The position numbers and the translations under genes were made by a program. The notes below the pieces were generated by a model. That model worked only from the letters and a program-made list of their open reading frames with translations. It ran no database searches and had not been told where the DNA came from. This document shows positions 27,340 through 35,979 of a stretch of 64,000 nt of DNA, piece by piece (the first letter of the stretch is position 1; each line of letters begins with the position of its first letter). Location of the stretch: NCBI GenBank assembly GCA_026707405.1, contig JAPOWW010000003.1, forward strand, positions 186,001 through 250,000, read 5' to 3'. The stretch comes from Chloroflexota bacterium. Its GTDB lineage: Bacteria > Chloroflexota > UBA11872 > VXNJ01.

Positions 27340-27509
27340 CTAAAAAGACTCGCCGTCAAAGACTTAGTTTTCACGGGTCTATGGCATACCGCGGCCGAAT
27401 CCCGATCCGGTCCCGAGCTGCTGTACACAATCAGCCGAATAAACTCCGCGCCACAATTACCAAGGTCAGCCAGGATGCCATCCGAGATAGACGTATGGGC
27501 ACGCGCCGG

Positions 27510-28394
27510 TCAGTTGCTTTTGGCGGCGGAGTGCGAGAGCTCCACGCCCGGGCTTATCGACCGCAGGTGCAGGTCGCGCTGCGGGAACGGAATCTCGATG
27601 TCGTTCTCTCTGAACATCTCGTCGATCGCGAAGTGGAGATCGCTCAGGGTCGTCAGCCTGTCGGCAAGGTCTGGCACGTAGGCGAGAACTCGAAAGTCGA
27701 GTGAAGACTCGCCGAAAGCGACAAACATCACGCGGGCCGTGGGCTCGTCCAGAACGCGTTCGTCGGCTTCCAGGAGGTCTCGAAGCAGCTTTTCGACCAA
27801 TCGGACGTCGGATCCGTAGGCGACTCCCACGGTGAAGTCGATCCTTACCCGTCTGTCGTCCAGCGTCCAGTTGGTCACTGCGTTTGAAATCAGGTCCCCG
27901 TTAGGCACCAGCGACTGGGTCTGGTCGAACCGGCGCAGCGTGGTGGCCCTGATTCCTATGCGCTCAACGGATCCCAGGATACCGCCAACGTCGACGATGT
28001 CGCCGATCTTGATCGGCCGCTCGGACATGAGAATGAGACCGGAAATGAAGTTGTTGGCAATGTTCTGGAGGCCGAAGCCGATACCCACGCCGATCGCCCC
28101 AAGAACGATCAGCAGTGAGTCAAGCTGAAAGCCTACCGACCTGAGCCCGACGTACACACCCAGGAAAACTACCGAGTAGCGAATGAGTGCGCCGATGGTG
28201 TGCAGGTTCGTTTCTTCGATCTCGGAAACCGAGCCGAGCCATCGCTCGAACTTCGAGCGCAGCTTTCCCGCGAGTGGAAACGTGATTCCTACAATCGCCA
28301 CCAACACCAGGATGCTGACGACCGTGACGGGGTCTCCGCCCAAGCTGAACAGCGGTGCGTTGAGCGCGTCCCAAATAGAGTTCAAGAAGTGCAT
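27510..28394 (-). CDS. MscS-family mechanosensitive channel
   Basis: This 294-residue small-conductance channel has three spans, with the pore-lining helix GAIGVGIGFGLQNIANNFISG. The beta domain signature RPIKIGDIVDVGGILGSVERIGIRATTLR and the C-terminal alpha/beta domain follow. ATG 28394 is preferred over the TTG one codon upstream because AAAGG lies eight bases before it. It would release solutes on hypo-osmotic shock. It is divergent from the thioredoxin-like lipoprotein. Confidence 0.92.
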   Translation of the reverse strand: MHFLNSIWDALNAPLFSLGGDPVTVVSILVLVAIVGITFPLAGKLRSKFERWLGSVSEIEETNLHTIGALIRYSVVFLGVYVGLRSVGFQLDSLLIVLGAIGVGIGFGLQNIANNFISGLILMSERPIKIGDIVDVGGILGSVERIGIRATTLRRFDQTQSLVPNGDLISNAVTNWTLDDRRVRIDFTVGVAYGSDVRLVEKLLRDLLEADERVLDEPTARVMFVAFGESSLDFRVLAYVPDLADRLTTLSDLHFAIDEMFRENDIEIPFPQRDLHLRSISPGVELSHSAAKSN

Positions 28395-28609
28395 CAAACC
28401 GACCTTTCGACGACGAAACTAATTCCGTTAGGTCTCATGCTAGTATCCGCCGAGAGGCTCTTCAAAAAGCTCGCTTTGTCGCGATTGGCCGATGTCTGCT
28501 TGGCGTGCTGAATCGTACGGATGTATGAGCGCCGTCGCTTGATAAGAGACAGCGAGCCGATCCTTCAGGAATCCGTATTGAGTGCTCCCTTCGTATTAGC
28601 TGATGACGG

Positions 28610-29464
28610 GTGACGCTCAAACGAAATGGTAGAGCCGTAAAGAAGATGAAAACACTGGTAGCTGCAAAACGGTCATTGATCTCACGAAGGCGGTTGGTGG
28701 CAGCGTCGGCGGGACTGATAGCTCTCGCTGGTTGCGGGTCTCAGCAAAGCTCAGGTGCTCCCAGCACTTCGCCGGCGGCCGATTCTAAAGATCCAACGAC
28801 GTCGACGACCGCACCGTCGGAACCGACTGCCGCGAAGGTCGAAACGGTTACCGAGGCCTCGACGGTCGCCACAGCCGCATCAGTCGCAGCCACTCCTGAG
28901 CCGCAGCCCGCTAGAACAACTCCACCGAAACCGGCGGGCCGGCAGGACCCGCCTATCGAGGCTTCACCTACATCGGTGGCCGCGCCGGGACTGCAGGCGT
29001 CCGGCATAGTTCGACCTCGTTTGAAGCAGGCGCCCGATTTTCAGTCCGACGAGTGGATTAACTCCGAACCTCTCTCGCTCGCGGCGTTAAGCGGCTCTCC
29101 CTTCATGGTCAAGTTCTGGACCTTCGGTTGCTACAACTGCATAAACGTTCTTCCGAGTATGAAGGCCTGGTACGAGGATTTGCATCCCGAAGGATTCGAG
29201 ATCGTGGCCGTGCATTCGCCCGAGTTCTCGTTCGAGAAGGTCTTCGACAACGTAAAGAAGGCCGTAGTCGATCAGGGCATCACGTACCCCGTTGCCATAG
29301 ACAACGACTTCAGCATCTGGCGCGCATACAGCAACCAGTACTGGCCTACCATGTATCTCGTTGACCGAGAGGGCTGGATTCGATACGTCCATATAGGCGA
29401 GGGCCGTTACGACGAGACCCGGCAGGCGATAGTGGACTTGCTTCTCGAGCAGCCCTCCCCTTGA
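28610..29464 (+). CDS. Thioredoxin-like (TlpA/DipZ-type) lipoprotein
   Basis: The N-terminus combines a twin-arginine-like segment (SRRRLVAASAGLI) and a lipobox ALAGC, so it is likely a membrane-anchored extracytoplasmic lipoprotein. About 90 residues of Ser/Thr/Pro/Ala-rich linker follow, then a redoxin domain with the motif FWTFGCYNCINVLPSM (CxxC) and cis-Pro region YWPTMYLVDREG. This resembles the DipZ/TlpA extracytoplasmic domain and would reduce or oxidise disulfides in secreted proteins. The start is GTG 28610 or ATG 28646. It keeps normal cysteines, unlike the UGA-containing redoxin at 21 kb. Confidence 0.85.
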   Translation: MTLKRNGRAVKKMKTLVAAKRSLISRRRLVAASAGLIALAGCGSQQSSGAPSTSPAADSKDPTTSTTAPSEPTAAKVETVTEASTVATAASVAATPEPQPARTTPPKPAGRQDPPIEASPTSVAAPGLQASGIVRPRLKQAPDFQSDEWINSEPLSLAALSGSPFMVKFWTFGCYNCINVLPSMKAWYEDLHPEGFEIVAVHSPEFSFEKVFDNVKKAVVDQGITYPVAIDNDFSIWRAYSNQYWPTMYLVDREGWIRYVHIGEGRYDETRQAIVDLLLEQPSP

Positions 29465-29468
29465 CGCC

Positions 29469-30170
29469 CTATCCAGGCGTTAGGCTCACGTAAAGCCCGC
29501 GGCCGATTAGACCCTCGGGATCGAAGGTCACGTCCAGTCCGGCGTTACTGAACGACGCCATATATTCATCCTCGGTAAAGAGCGTCAGCTCGTGCCGTTC
29601 GCGGAAATAGTCCACCTCGGCGTCGTGCGCAACGAGGATGTGAAAGTCGATCAACGCCAGGCGGCCATTTAGTTCGCTGACGCTGATTCGGGCGACCTTG
29701 AGGTTCGGCTGGTCTACGTAATCCGACCATAGGGTTCCCGGTAGCCACGACTCCGGTGTAAGCCAGGGTTCGACGACCAGCAATCCGCCCGGCTTAACGT
29801 GCCGGGCCATGTTTGCAACTGCCTGGTTCAGTGCCTCCACCGAGCGCAGGTATCCGACGGAGCTAAACAGACAGGTGACTACGTCGAAACGGCGCGTGAG
29901 GTCGAATGTGAGCATGTCACCCAGATGGAGCGTGCAATCCGGGTTGCGCTTCCGTGCGATCTGAAGCTGCGCTTCGCTCAGGTCCAACCCCTCCGCGTCG
30001 TAATGGCGCCGGAGATGATAGAGGTGCTGTCCTGTCCCGCATGCCACGTCCAGAACGGTTTTCGCGCCGGGGGAGCGCCCGTGGACGATCCCGCGCAACT
30101 TCTCCGTTTCGGCGGCATAGTCTTTGGCTCCATAGACACGGTCATAAAGATCGCCGTAAGACTCAAGCAA
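29469..30170 (-). CDS. Class I SAM-dependent methyltransferase
   Basis: This 233-residue protein has the SAM-binding motif I TVLDVACGTGQHLYHL, an acidic end of strand 2 (AEGLDLSEAQL), and the post-motif region FDVVTCLFSSVGYL. The C-terminal half contains a beta-hairpin substrate cap. The start is TTG 30170 with AAAGGAGG upstream. The methyl acceptor is unknown. It is convergent with the redoxin lipoprotein with a gap of four bases. Confidence 0.88.
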   Translation of the reverse strand: MLESYGDLYDRVYGAKDYAAETEKLRGIVHGRSPGAKTVLDVACGTGQHLYHLRRHYDAEGLDLSEAQLQIARKRNPDCTLHLGDMLTFDLTRRFDVVTCLFSSVGYLRSVEALNQAVANMARHVKPGGLLVVEPWLTPESWLPGTLWSDYVDQPNLKVARISVSELNGRLALIDFHILVAHDAEVDYFRERHELTLFTEDEYMASFSNAGLDVTFDPEGLIGRGLYVSLTPG

Positions 30171-30506
30171 CGGGATCGTTCCTCCTTTCCGCCGGCGAGC
30201 CTACGCCCACTCTGCTCGAACACACTCTATTCATCGAATGCCGACCGGCCCTAGCCGTTCAGTGCAACGATCGAATACCGCCACTTCTGTGTCTTGAGCA
30301 CACCCTACTGACACTTCCTGATGAGCGAGTCTGTCAAAATAGTGACGAGCGTCAATGAGGTGTGAGCGTACAAGCAACCACAAGATATAGGCGCCGAACC
30401 TAATTCGTCGTCGGGATGAACATCAGCGTAAGTATCTCCAAAGCTGGCTATTTCTGGGATATCGTCTACCTCAGCAGCGTTGCTGAGGTTCCGTTGGGGG
30501 TGGAAC
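30171..30506. other. Divergent intergenic region
   Basis: This 336-base gap separates the methyltransferase (minus) from the DUF433 antitoxin (plus). It contains the palindrome at 30468-30489 listed separately and a weaker TGACG-AG-CGTCA repeat near 30341-30352. Short frames on both strands show no family resemblance and were rejected. No clear promoter pair was found. Confidence 0.4.
30468..30489. promoter_or_regulatory. 9-bp-arm palindrome upstream of DUF433 antitoxin (operator)
   Basis: ACCTCAGCA and TGCTGAGGT are perfect inverted arms around GCGT. The site ends 17 bases before GTG 30507 and overlaps the alternative TTG 30480, which argues that TTG is not the start. Its position just ahead of an HTH-bearing antitoxin suggests autorepression. 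Confidence 0.55.
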
Positions 30507-31199
30507 GTGAATAGGAAGCCCCATCTCCGCGCGACTGAAATACAAGAACTCGAGTTCGAGGGTATCTACGACGTGCCCACGGTTGCGCGCTATCTGCTCG
30601 CCACCTGCCACGCAAATACGGTGTATCCGGTGACATCGAGGACGCTCATTGGATGGATACGCCGAGGGTTGGCAGATCCAGCGCTTGCGGATATTCCCGG
30701 CCATGATCTGCTGGTTGCGTTTGAAGACGTCATTTCATTTCGCGTCATTGCGGCTCTACGAGCTGCTGGGGTGTCGTGGTCGAGAATCCGAAAAGCCGAA
30801 GAATGGTTACGCAGCAACACTGACCATCCGCGGCCGTTCGCGACCCAGCAGCTCTGGACTGAGCATTCTGAGATCTTCGCTGACTTTGGTGATCTACTGA
30901 TCGCCGCCAGCAAACACGGACAAATCGCGATGAGCCTTATCAAGGAGTTCTTGATTCCGATCCACGGGTTGCAATTCGAGAACGAGGTCGCAGCTCGTTG
31001 GGAACCGCGGAAGCATGTACTCCTTGATCCGCGGATTCAATTCGGCGCGCCCTGTATCAACGGTACGCGTATTCCGACTCGTTCAATCTGGGACATGATT
31101 CGTGCTGGCGACCCGCAGAGCCTAGTTGAGAATGCCTACGACATCACTTCGGCGGAATTGACCGCGGCTGTCGAATGGGAGCAACAAGTCGCCGCCTGA
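30507..31199 (+). CDS. DUF433-family antitoxin with N-terminal helix-turn-helix
   Basis: This ~230-residue protein has a MerR/HTH-like N-terminal half (IYDVPTVARYLLATC...TSRTLIGWIRRGLA) and a C-terminal DUF433 domain (FGAPCINGTRIPTRSIWDMIRAGDP, then EWEQQ). This two-domain layout is the antitoxin partner of DUF5615/Mut7-C PIN-like toxins. GTG 30507 has TTGGGGGTGG just upstream and leaves the palindrome 30468-30489 outside the coding region. The toxin frame follows, with a likely ATG at 31199 overlapping this stop. Confidence 0.82.
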   Translation: MNRKPHLRATEIQELEFEGIYDVPTVARYLLATCHANTVYPVTSRTLIGWIRRGLADPALADIPGHDLLVAFEDVISFRVIAALRAAGVSWSRIRKAEEWLRSNTDHPRPFATQQLWTEHSEIFADFGDLLIAASKHGQIAMSLIKEFLIPIHGLQFENEVAARWEPRKHVLLDPRIQFGAPCINGTRIPTRSIWDMIRAGDPQSLVENAYDITSAELTAAVEWEQQVAA

Positions 31200-31260
31200 T
31201 GCGTTTGGTGAAGCTAGAACGGAGCCGCGGCTCCTTGTCGATGAGTCTCTGAGCCCCAAC

Positions 31261-31638
31261 GTGGGGATGGCGCTTCGTTGCGTTGGATACGACGTGGTCT
31301 TAGTAAGGGAAATTCAAGCATTTCACGGTCAGTCAAGCGTCACCGATCAGCAACTCATTCCTTGGATGAGTGATCATGACGCCATATGGATCCACGCCGA
31401 CGATAACGCTAAGCGTCAGCACAGGAAACTGCTCGTCGCCCATCAGGTCCGTACGCTATGGGTGCGTAGGTCAAAGAAGCGAGGCATGAGCAACCGAGAG
31501 CAGCTTCGTGTGTTGAGCTACGTGCTTCCCGATCTCTTCGCCGGATTCAACAAACAGCCGGGAAATCGACACCACTCGGTGCGCGTGCACGGCGAAGTTC
31601 ACAAGACGCGTATTCGGCTCGAGCCCTATAGACTTTAG
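31261..31638 (+). CDS. DUF5615 PIN-like toxin, N-terminus apparently frameshifted
   Basis: The C-terminal ~125 residues match Mut7-C/DUF5615 PIN-like toxins: VGYDVVLVREI, then the acidic SDHDAIWIHADDNAK and the basic tail. Family proteins begin with a short strand carrying the first catalytic Asp. Here that strand (RLLVDESLSPNV) is encoded at about 31228-31263 in the same frame as the rest but has no start codon before it. An ATG at 31199, overlapping the antitoxin stop exactly as expected for a coupled pair, reads MRLVKLER in another frame and stops at 31250-31252. One missing base between 31205 and 31235 would join them. GTG 31261 alone would lose the catalytic Asp, so the toxin is probably inactive, mis-sequenced, or shifted -1. 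Confidence 0.7.
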   Translation: MGMALRCVGYDVVLVREIQAFHGQSSVTDQQLIPWMSDHDAIWIHADDNAKRQHRKLLVAHQVRTLWVRRSKKRGMSNREQLRVLSYVLPDLFAGFNKQPGNRHHSVRVHGEVHKTRIRLEPYRL

Positions 31639-31856
31639 CCTCGGATTTGCAGGGATCGTTGGCTTACTCCCAAGAGCCAGCGTCAGACCGGGGATGTCAT
31701 TCCAAAACCGGGAACGATCTAGTGGTCAAGCGATGTCGGTTCTTCGGTCTTACCGTCACAGTGGCCGCTAGATCAGACTGGATGGCGGAGCCTCTCCTCA
31801 TAACCTATCCGCGTTTGATATCCCACACGTCTGACTTGCTGCTTCCATTTGAAGGA

Positions 31857-31880
31857 CGTTCGGGAGTGGCTTCCCGAACG
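31857..31880. repeat. Inverted repeat in the leader of the sugar isomerase gene
   Basis: CGTTCGGGA and TCCCGAACG form perfect 9-base arms around a six-base loop (GTGGCT), ending 40 bases before ATG 31921. There is no T-run on either side. It could be an operator or an mRNA leader hairpin. The rest of the 282-base gap after the toxin gene shows nothing else recognisable. Confidence 0.45.
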
Positions 31881-31920
31881 AGGGGCGAGTCAGCTGGCCT
31901 TAGACCAAGGAGCGCATTGA

Positions 31921-32682
31921 ATGAATCAGTACTGCGTGAGCACCTTCTCGTTCCCCAAGTTCGAGCTGAAAGATTTCCTTGGCGACCTGGCGGCAATCGG
32001 CGTTTCGACCATCGAGTTGGGCAAGATGCACTATGAGGCCCTCGACCCGGAAACCGCCGCCCGCCTTCAAGCCGAAAACGGACTTCGCTTCAAGTCAATG
32101 CTGACCACGGAAGATATCGCCGCGCCCGACGGTCTGGACGTGCAAGTCGGAATCCTGGACATCGCCCATCAGCTCTCGATTCCGATGGTCAGCGTTTCGA
32201 GTGGGGGGCGCGAGGAATCGTCGGAAGCCGAAATCGAGATGATCATCGATCGCTTGAAGATGCTGACCCAGGAGGCGGAACGCCGAAACATAGTGCTCTC
32301 CTTTTACCCTCATGGCGGATGGATGGCTTACAACCTGGAACGCACCGAACGGATCTTCGACGCAATCCAGTCAGACAACTTCGGCTTCTATTACTGCTCC
32401 TATCACTTTCAGGTCGCGGGCGACGATCCGGTCGTGGCGCTGGAGCGGCTGGTACATCGGATGGTCAACGTCTACTTCGACTGCGGGATCGACCCCGAAA
32501 CCGGCGAGACGCCTCTGTGGGCGCCCGCGACCGACTATCCCGCCGTATGCCAGGCGATCAAGCGCACCGGTTACAAGGAGGAGATAATGATCATCTACTT
32601 GGGCCTGGACTCGGCAACACCCGGACCTATCGTGGACGGGATAGTGCGTGCGCGGGCACTAATCGACGAGATGATTGCCTAA
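31921..32682 (+). CDS. Sugar phosphate isomerase/epimerase (AP endonuclease 2-like TIM barrel)
   Basis: This 253-residue xylose-isomerase-like TIM barrel has the strands GVSTIELGKMHY, VLSFYPHGGWM, FGFYYCSYHFQ and VNVYFDCGIDPETGE, placing acidic and histidine metal ligands at the barrel mouth. Members isomerise or epimerise keto-sugars or inososes and often work with Gfo/Idh dehydrogenases, of which this window holds three. AAGGAG lies nine bases before ATG 31921. The inverted repeat 31857-31880 lies in its leader. Confidence 0.85.
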   Translation: MNQYCVSTFSFPKFELKDFLGDLAAIGVSTIELGKMHYEALDPETAARLQAENGLRFKSMLTTEDIAAPDGLDVQVGILDIAHQLSIPMVSVSSGGREESSEAEIEMIIDRLKMLTQEAERRNIVLSFYPHGGWMAYNLERTERIFDAIQSDNFGFYYCSYHFQVAGDDPVVALERLVHRMVNVYFDCGIDPETGETPLWAPATDYPAVCQAIKRTGYKEEIMIIYLGLDSATPGPIVDGIVRARALIDEMIA

Positions 32683-32742
32683 CGCCGGCGCGCCGTTCGA
32701 GCCTCCTGCGCCACTTGCGCGCTGGCGACTGCTTAACCTCGA

Positions 32743-33120
32743 TCAGCCCGCGGTTCCGTCCTTGCGGCGGTGCAGCATGATGGCGTTTCCGTCGGGGTCG
32801 ACGATTCGGGCGTAATGGCAGGCGGGAGATTCGACGGCGTCGAAGATGATTCCCACTCCCTTGGCCTGCAGCTCGTCCACGGCTGCCTGCACGTCTTCGA
32901 CGGCGATGGCCACTGAGCCGCCGTCCTGATTACTGAGTTCCGTAAGGTCGTCCCGCTCTATCTGGTAGAGCGCGAGCGTGGCCGAACCGATCTCGAACTC
33001 GACCCAACCATCGCCGTACCAGGCGTCGAGCTTCAGGCCCAGTGTCTTCTCGTAGAACTCCGCGCTGCGCTTGATGTCGCTAACGTCGTACATGTAGAAA
33101 TCGATGGCAATTGGTTTCAT
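32743..33120 (-). CDS. VOC-family protein
   Basis: This 125-residue glyoxalase/bleomycin-resistance fold protein has first module FYMYDVSDIKRSAEFYEKTLGL and second module SVAIAVEDVQAAVDELQAKG. It ends in RIVDPDGNAIMLHRR. The usual metal-binding Glu near the end is not obvious, so it could be a ligand-binding rather than catalytic VOC. It is convergent with the sugar isomerase gene and starts at ATG 33120. Confidence 0.85.
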   Translation of the reverse strand: MKPIAIDFYMYDVSDIKRSAEFYEKTLGLKLDAWYGDGWVEFEIGSATLALYQIERDDLTELSNQDGGSVAIAVEDVQAAVDELQAKGVGIIFDAVESPACHYARIVDPDGNAIMLHRRKDGTAG

Positions 33121-33540
33121 GATTGCAGTCCTTTCGTGTGCCCGATCACTGCGGCGTGCGTGGCGGGAACAAACACTGAGTATGCCACGTATTCGGACGC
33201 CCTCCCGCTACTGTGTAGAGCCACGCCGAACCGCGACGTGTCTCCCGGACGACGTGTTGGCGCGGGCCCGGTCATCGAGTCCTGGTGTGAGTGTATTCGG
33301 CGTGCGGCCGCTAAGCGCAATGGACGCGGCGTCCAGTGGCGCTGGTTATGGGGGCGGAGTGTCCGGTCCTGTGTCGCCTCGTGGACGCCAAGCGCGATAC
33401 GCTGTTAGGATCGTCGCTCTTGCGGCGCTATTGATCCCCCGTGGCTGTGGGGACCCCGGTCTGTCCTGTCACGCGACATATCGTCGTCGGCGGGCCGGGG
33501 GGTACGTCGGCTGGCCCTCAGATGGCATAGGGAGAGTGTG
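33121..33540. other. Intergenic region, no gene seen
   Basis: This 420-base gap lies between divergent VOC and PhyH genes. A plus-strand frame crosses all of it but is rich in Arg/Ser/Ala, starts inside the VOC gene antisense and resembles no family. No palindrome with long arms, RNA gene or convincing promoter was found. GGAG at 33531 is the Shine-Dalgarno of the next gene. Confidence 0.4.
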
Positions 33541-34323
33541 ATGGCTAGCTCCGGGCAACTTAAGGTACTCACCGAGGAACAGCGGCGGTTCTTCGCCGAC
33601 AACGGGTATTTGACAATCGAAGGCATGTACTCATCGGACGAGATGGATGAGATGCGCCGTCAGTTTCACGACCTCATCACCAATACCGAGGACCGCCCCA
33701 AGGCCATGTCTTACGACTTCATGGAGCCAGCGCCGGGCTATCCGATTGACCCATACAACCCGAAGAACGTGCGGGGCATGATGGACCAACCACTCGCTAG
33801 TGAGTACTGGTTCAACAACATTACCGATCCTCGCATCGTCAACGTCTTCATTGACCTCTTCGGGCCGGACATTGATTTCCACAACGGCAAGGTGCGGAAC
33901 AACCCACCGGGGTTTACCAACAAGCAAGGCTGGCACCAAGACTGGCCCTACGAGCGTCACAGTACGACCGACTTGGCTGCAGCCATCATCTATCTCGATG
34001 AGACGGGTGTGGACGCCGGGGCCACGACCGTCCTTCCCGGCAGCCACAAACGCGGTGAGTGGCCCACGCGCGACGGACGCACCGTAGCCGACGAGGATGT
34101 CGAGGGTTATAAGGCGGTGCCCATGCTAGCCAACCCCGGCGATGTGCTGTTCATCCACGTGATGGTGCTCCATACGGCCGGCAACAACTACACCAACCGT
34201 TCGAGACACAAGATCATCAACGAGTACAAGACCAAGGATGCGATAGACCGCTGGGGCAACTGGTGCGCCTTCGCCAATTTGCCGCTCGCCCGCAATGGTG
34301 AAGTGCTGATTCCTCAACTCTGA
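33541..34323 (+). CDS. Phytanoyl-CoA dioxygenase (PhyH) family protein, copy 2
   Basis: This 260-residue Fe(II)/2-oxoglutarate oxygenase has the metal pair HxD in GWHQDWPYERH. The distal His lies in FIHVMVLHTAGNNYTNRSR, with the 2-oxoglutarate Arg shortly after it. The N-terminus LTEEQRRFFADNGYLTIEGMY is the family start. ATG 33541 is chosen over GTG 33538 because GGAG lies six bases before it. It differs clearly from copies 1 and 3, so the three are not recent duplicates. It is convergent with the CehA-like gene. Confidence 0.9.
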   Translation: MASSGQLKVLTEEQRRFFADNGYLTIEGMYSSDEMDEMRRQFHDLITNTEDRPKAMSYDFMEPAPGYPIDPYNPKNVRGMMDQPLASEYWFNNITDPRIVNVFIDLFGPDIDFHNGKVRNNPPGFTNKQGWHQDWPYERHSTTDLAAAIIYLDETGVDAGATTVLPGSHKRGEWPTRDGRTVADEDVEGYKAVPMLANPGDVLFIHVMVLHTAGNNYTNRSRHKIINEYKTKDAIDRWGNWCAFANLPLARNGEVLIPQL

Positions 34324-34370
34324 CGGCCGCCCCTTACAGACTGGAGACGGCGAGCCCCAACGCCGCCTTG

Positions 34371-35804
34371 TCAGACGAGCTCGGCGTACTTCGCCCTGGC
34401 TTCGAGGAAGAGTTCGGTTACGGCGTTGCGCTGTCCGTCCGAGGCGTATCTTCCCCGCGTATTGATCCAATCGAGCGACCGGTCAAGCGATTGGATCAGC
34501 AAGTGCGCGGATTGCGACCTTACCGGATGCGTGCGTCCGGTCTCGACATATACCGGGCTCGTGTGCGCATAGATCGCGTGATCGAAGCTATTGCGCGCGT
34601 CGCCCCATAGTCGCGCCGCAACCCAGGAGTCGTGCTCTACCGAAATGTCGACGTCCCAGGCTCCTCGCTTCCCCGGCGCGGGTATATCCATGCGCGCTGC
34701 CACCTGGCCGTTGACGATCAGTTCGGCCAGCGTCACCGGATAATGCGACTCCCAGCTAACGCGGCAACCAAGTCTCCGAGGTCGGCCAGGTGTTAGGACG
34801 GCTCCCACCGGCTGCCCGTCGATCTCAAGCATCAGTGACGGTCCGTTGGTAATGAACGTCGAACCGGCCTTCATGCCGTCGAGCCAAGCCTGATACGAGA
34901 ACTCCGACTCCGTCCCTACGTATACGCGGTTGCTCGAACACACGAACCAGTCGGTGCCGGTGCTCGCCGGAAGCCGGATTCCGGCATTGAGAAGCTGATA
35001 GTAGATCGTGTATTCGAGATCAGCCCACAACGGGTCGAACAGATTGAACGCGTCCAGCTTTCCAAGAACGGCCGCGACAGGAGCTTCCATGCCCCGACCG
35101 TTATGGCACCAAATAGTGACGCCGTCCTGGTCACGCGCCTCGTCGCACGCCCAGCACAGCGGCGGATAATCAGGGTCGAGGTTCGAGGCCAACTGCCCTC
35201 GGCTCACTGGCTCCACCAGGTTGCGGATGTTGATGAACATCACGTGCCCATAGCCGATGCTCGTGGCAGAAGCGTTGTGCCGCGACTCCTCGCCCACGTC
35301 GACCACGTGGTGGGAGGTCGTCAATTCGTTGAACACCCCAGGCGCGTATTGATTGCTGGCATACGGCAGCTGGCCGCGCTGGAGCACGCTGATCACCGTG
35401 ACGTTGTAGTCCTCGACTTCGGAGTCGAAGGCCAGGCGCTCGTTCGGCCGCGTCTCCTTCTCGTCGTAGTGCAGATGCGTATTCCCGGGGTACCACCCGG
35501 CGTCCGGCAGATTCGTCCACCTGGAGAGAGCGACTTCCAGCTCGACCGTGCCTTCGGTGGGAATGCGTACCGTCGATCGGGACGGCACGAACTCCGTGCC
35601 GCGCTCGACGATTACGTCGGCGTGCCCAACGGGAAGCTCTACTTCAAACCCGCCCTGGGCATAGAAAAACGGAACGCCCGATCCGATCTTGAGAATGGCG
35701 CCGGACGGTGAGACGAACGTGCCAAGCGACGATAGGACGTGAACCTTCCCGTCGAGCGGCGCCCCGGTGGCCCTGTCGCGAATGGAACATCTCAATGAAG
35801 CCAT
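34371..35804 (-). CDS. CehA/McbA-family metallohydrolase
   Basis: This 477-residue protein has an N-terminal beta-sandwich (about 1-100), then a PHP-type metallohydrolase domain beginning with the metal motif GNTHLHYDEKE. Further His/Asp ligands lie in IWCHNGRG and ASTGTDWFVCSSNR. The C-terminal part includes VTLAELIVNGQVAARM. The CehA/McbA group hydrolyses esters or carbamates, though most relatives are uncharacterised. There is no signal peptide. It sits at the downstream end of the minus-strand catabolic block. Confidence 0.82.
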   Translation of the reverse strand: MASLRCSIRDRATGAPLDGKVHVLSSLGTFVSPSGAILKIGSGVPFFYAQGGFEVELPVGHADVIVERGTEFVPSRSTVRIPTEGTVELEVALSRWTNLPDAGWYPGNTHLHYDEKETRPNERLAFDSEVEDYNVTVISVLQRGQLPYASNQYAPGVFNELTTSHHVVDVGEESRHNASATSIGYGHVMFINIRNLVEPVSRGQLASNLDPDYPPLCWACDEARDQDGVTIWCHNGRGMEAPVAAVLGKLDAFNLFDPLWADLEYTIYYQLLNAGIRLPASTGTDWFVCSSNRVYVGTESEFSYQAWLDGMKAGSTFITNGPSLMLEIDGQPVGAVLTPGRPRRLGCRVSWESHYPVTLAELIVNGQVAARMDIPAPGKRGAWDVDISVEHDSWVAARLWGDARNSFDHAIYAHTSPVYVETGRTHPVRSQSAHLLIQSLDRSLDWINTRGRYASDGQRNAVTELFLEARAKYAELV

Positions 35805-35979
35805 GCTAGACCGTCACCTTTCTCAGGAGTCGCAGGTCTTCCGGCGACCGAGGGAGATCGCCTGGGCATGAACTCCTCGCACTCGCCACCCCCACGTTAC
35901 ATCCCGTCGAGCGAGCGAATCTTACCGACGAGTGTAGTCCTTCCGGTGGTGACGAACCCGCGCCTCTCCTCGCCTCCGC

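Noticed and set aside
28540-28551. ATAAGAGACAG resembles the end of a Tn5/Nextera mosaic sequence
   Set aside because: Only the last 11 bases match, the preceding bases do not, and nothing suggests adapter carry-over or a transposon end.
33104-33541. Plus-strand frame of 145 codons spanning the VOC-PhyH gap
   Set aside because: It begins antisense inside the VOC gene, is Arg/Ser/Ala-rich, and shows no family motif.
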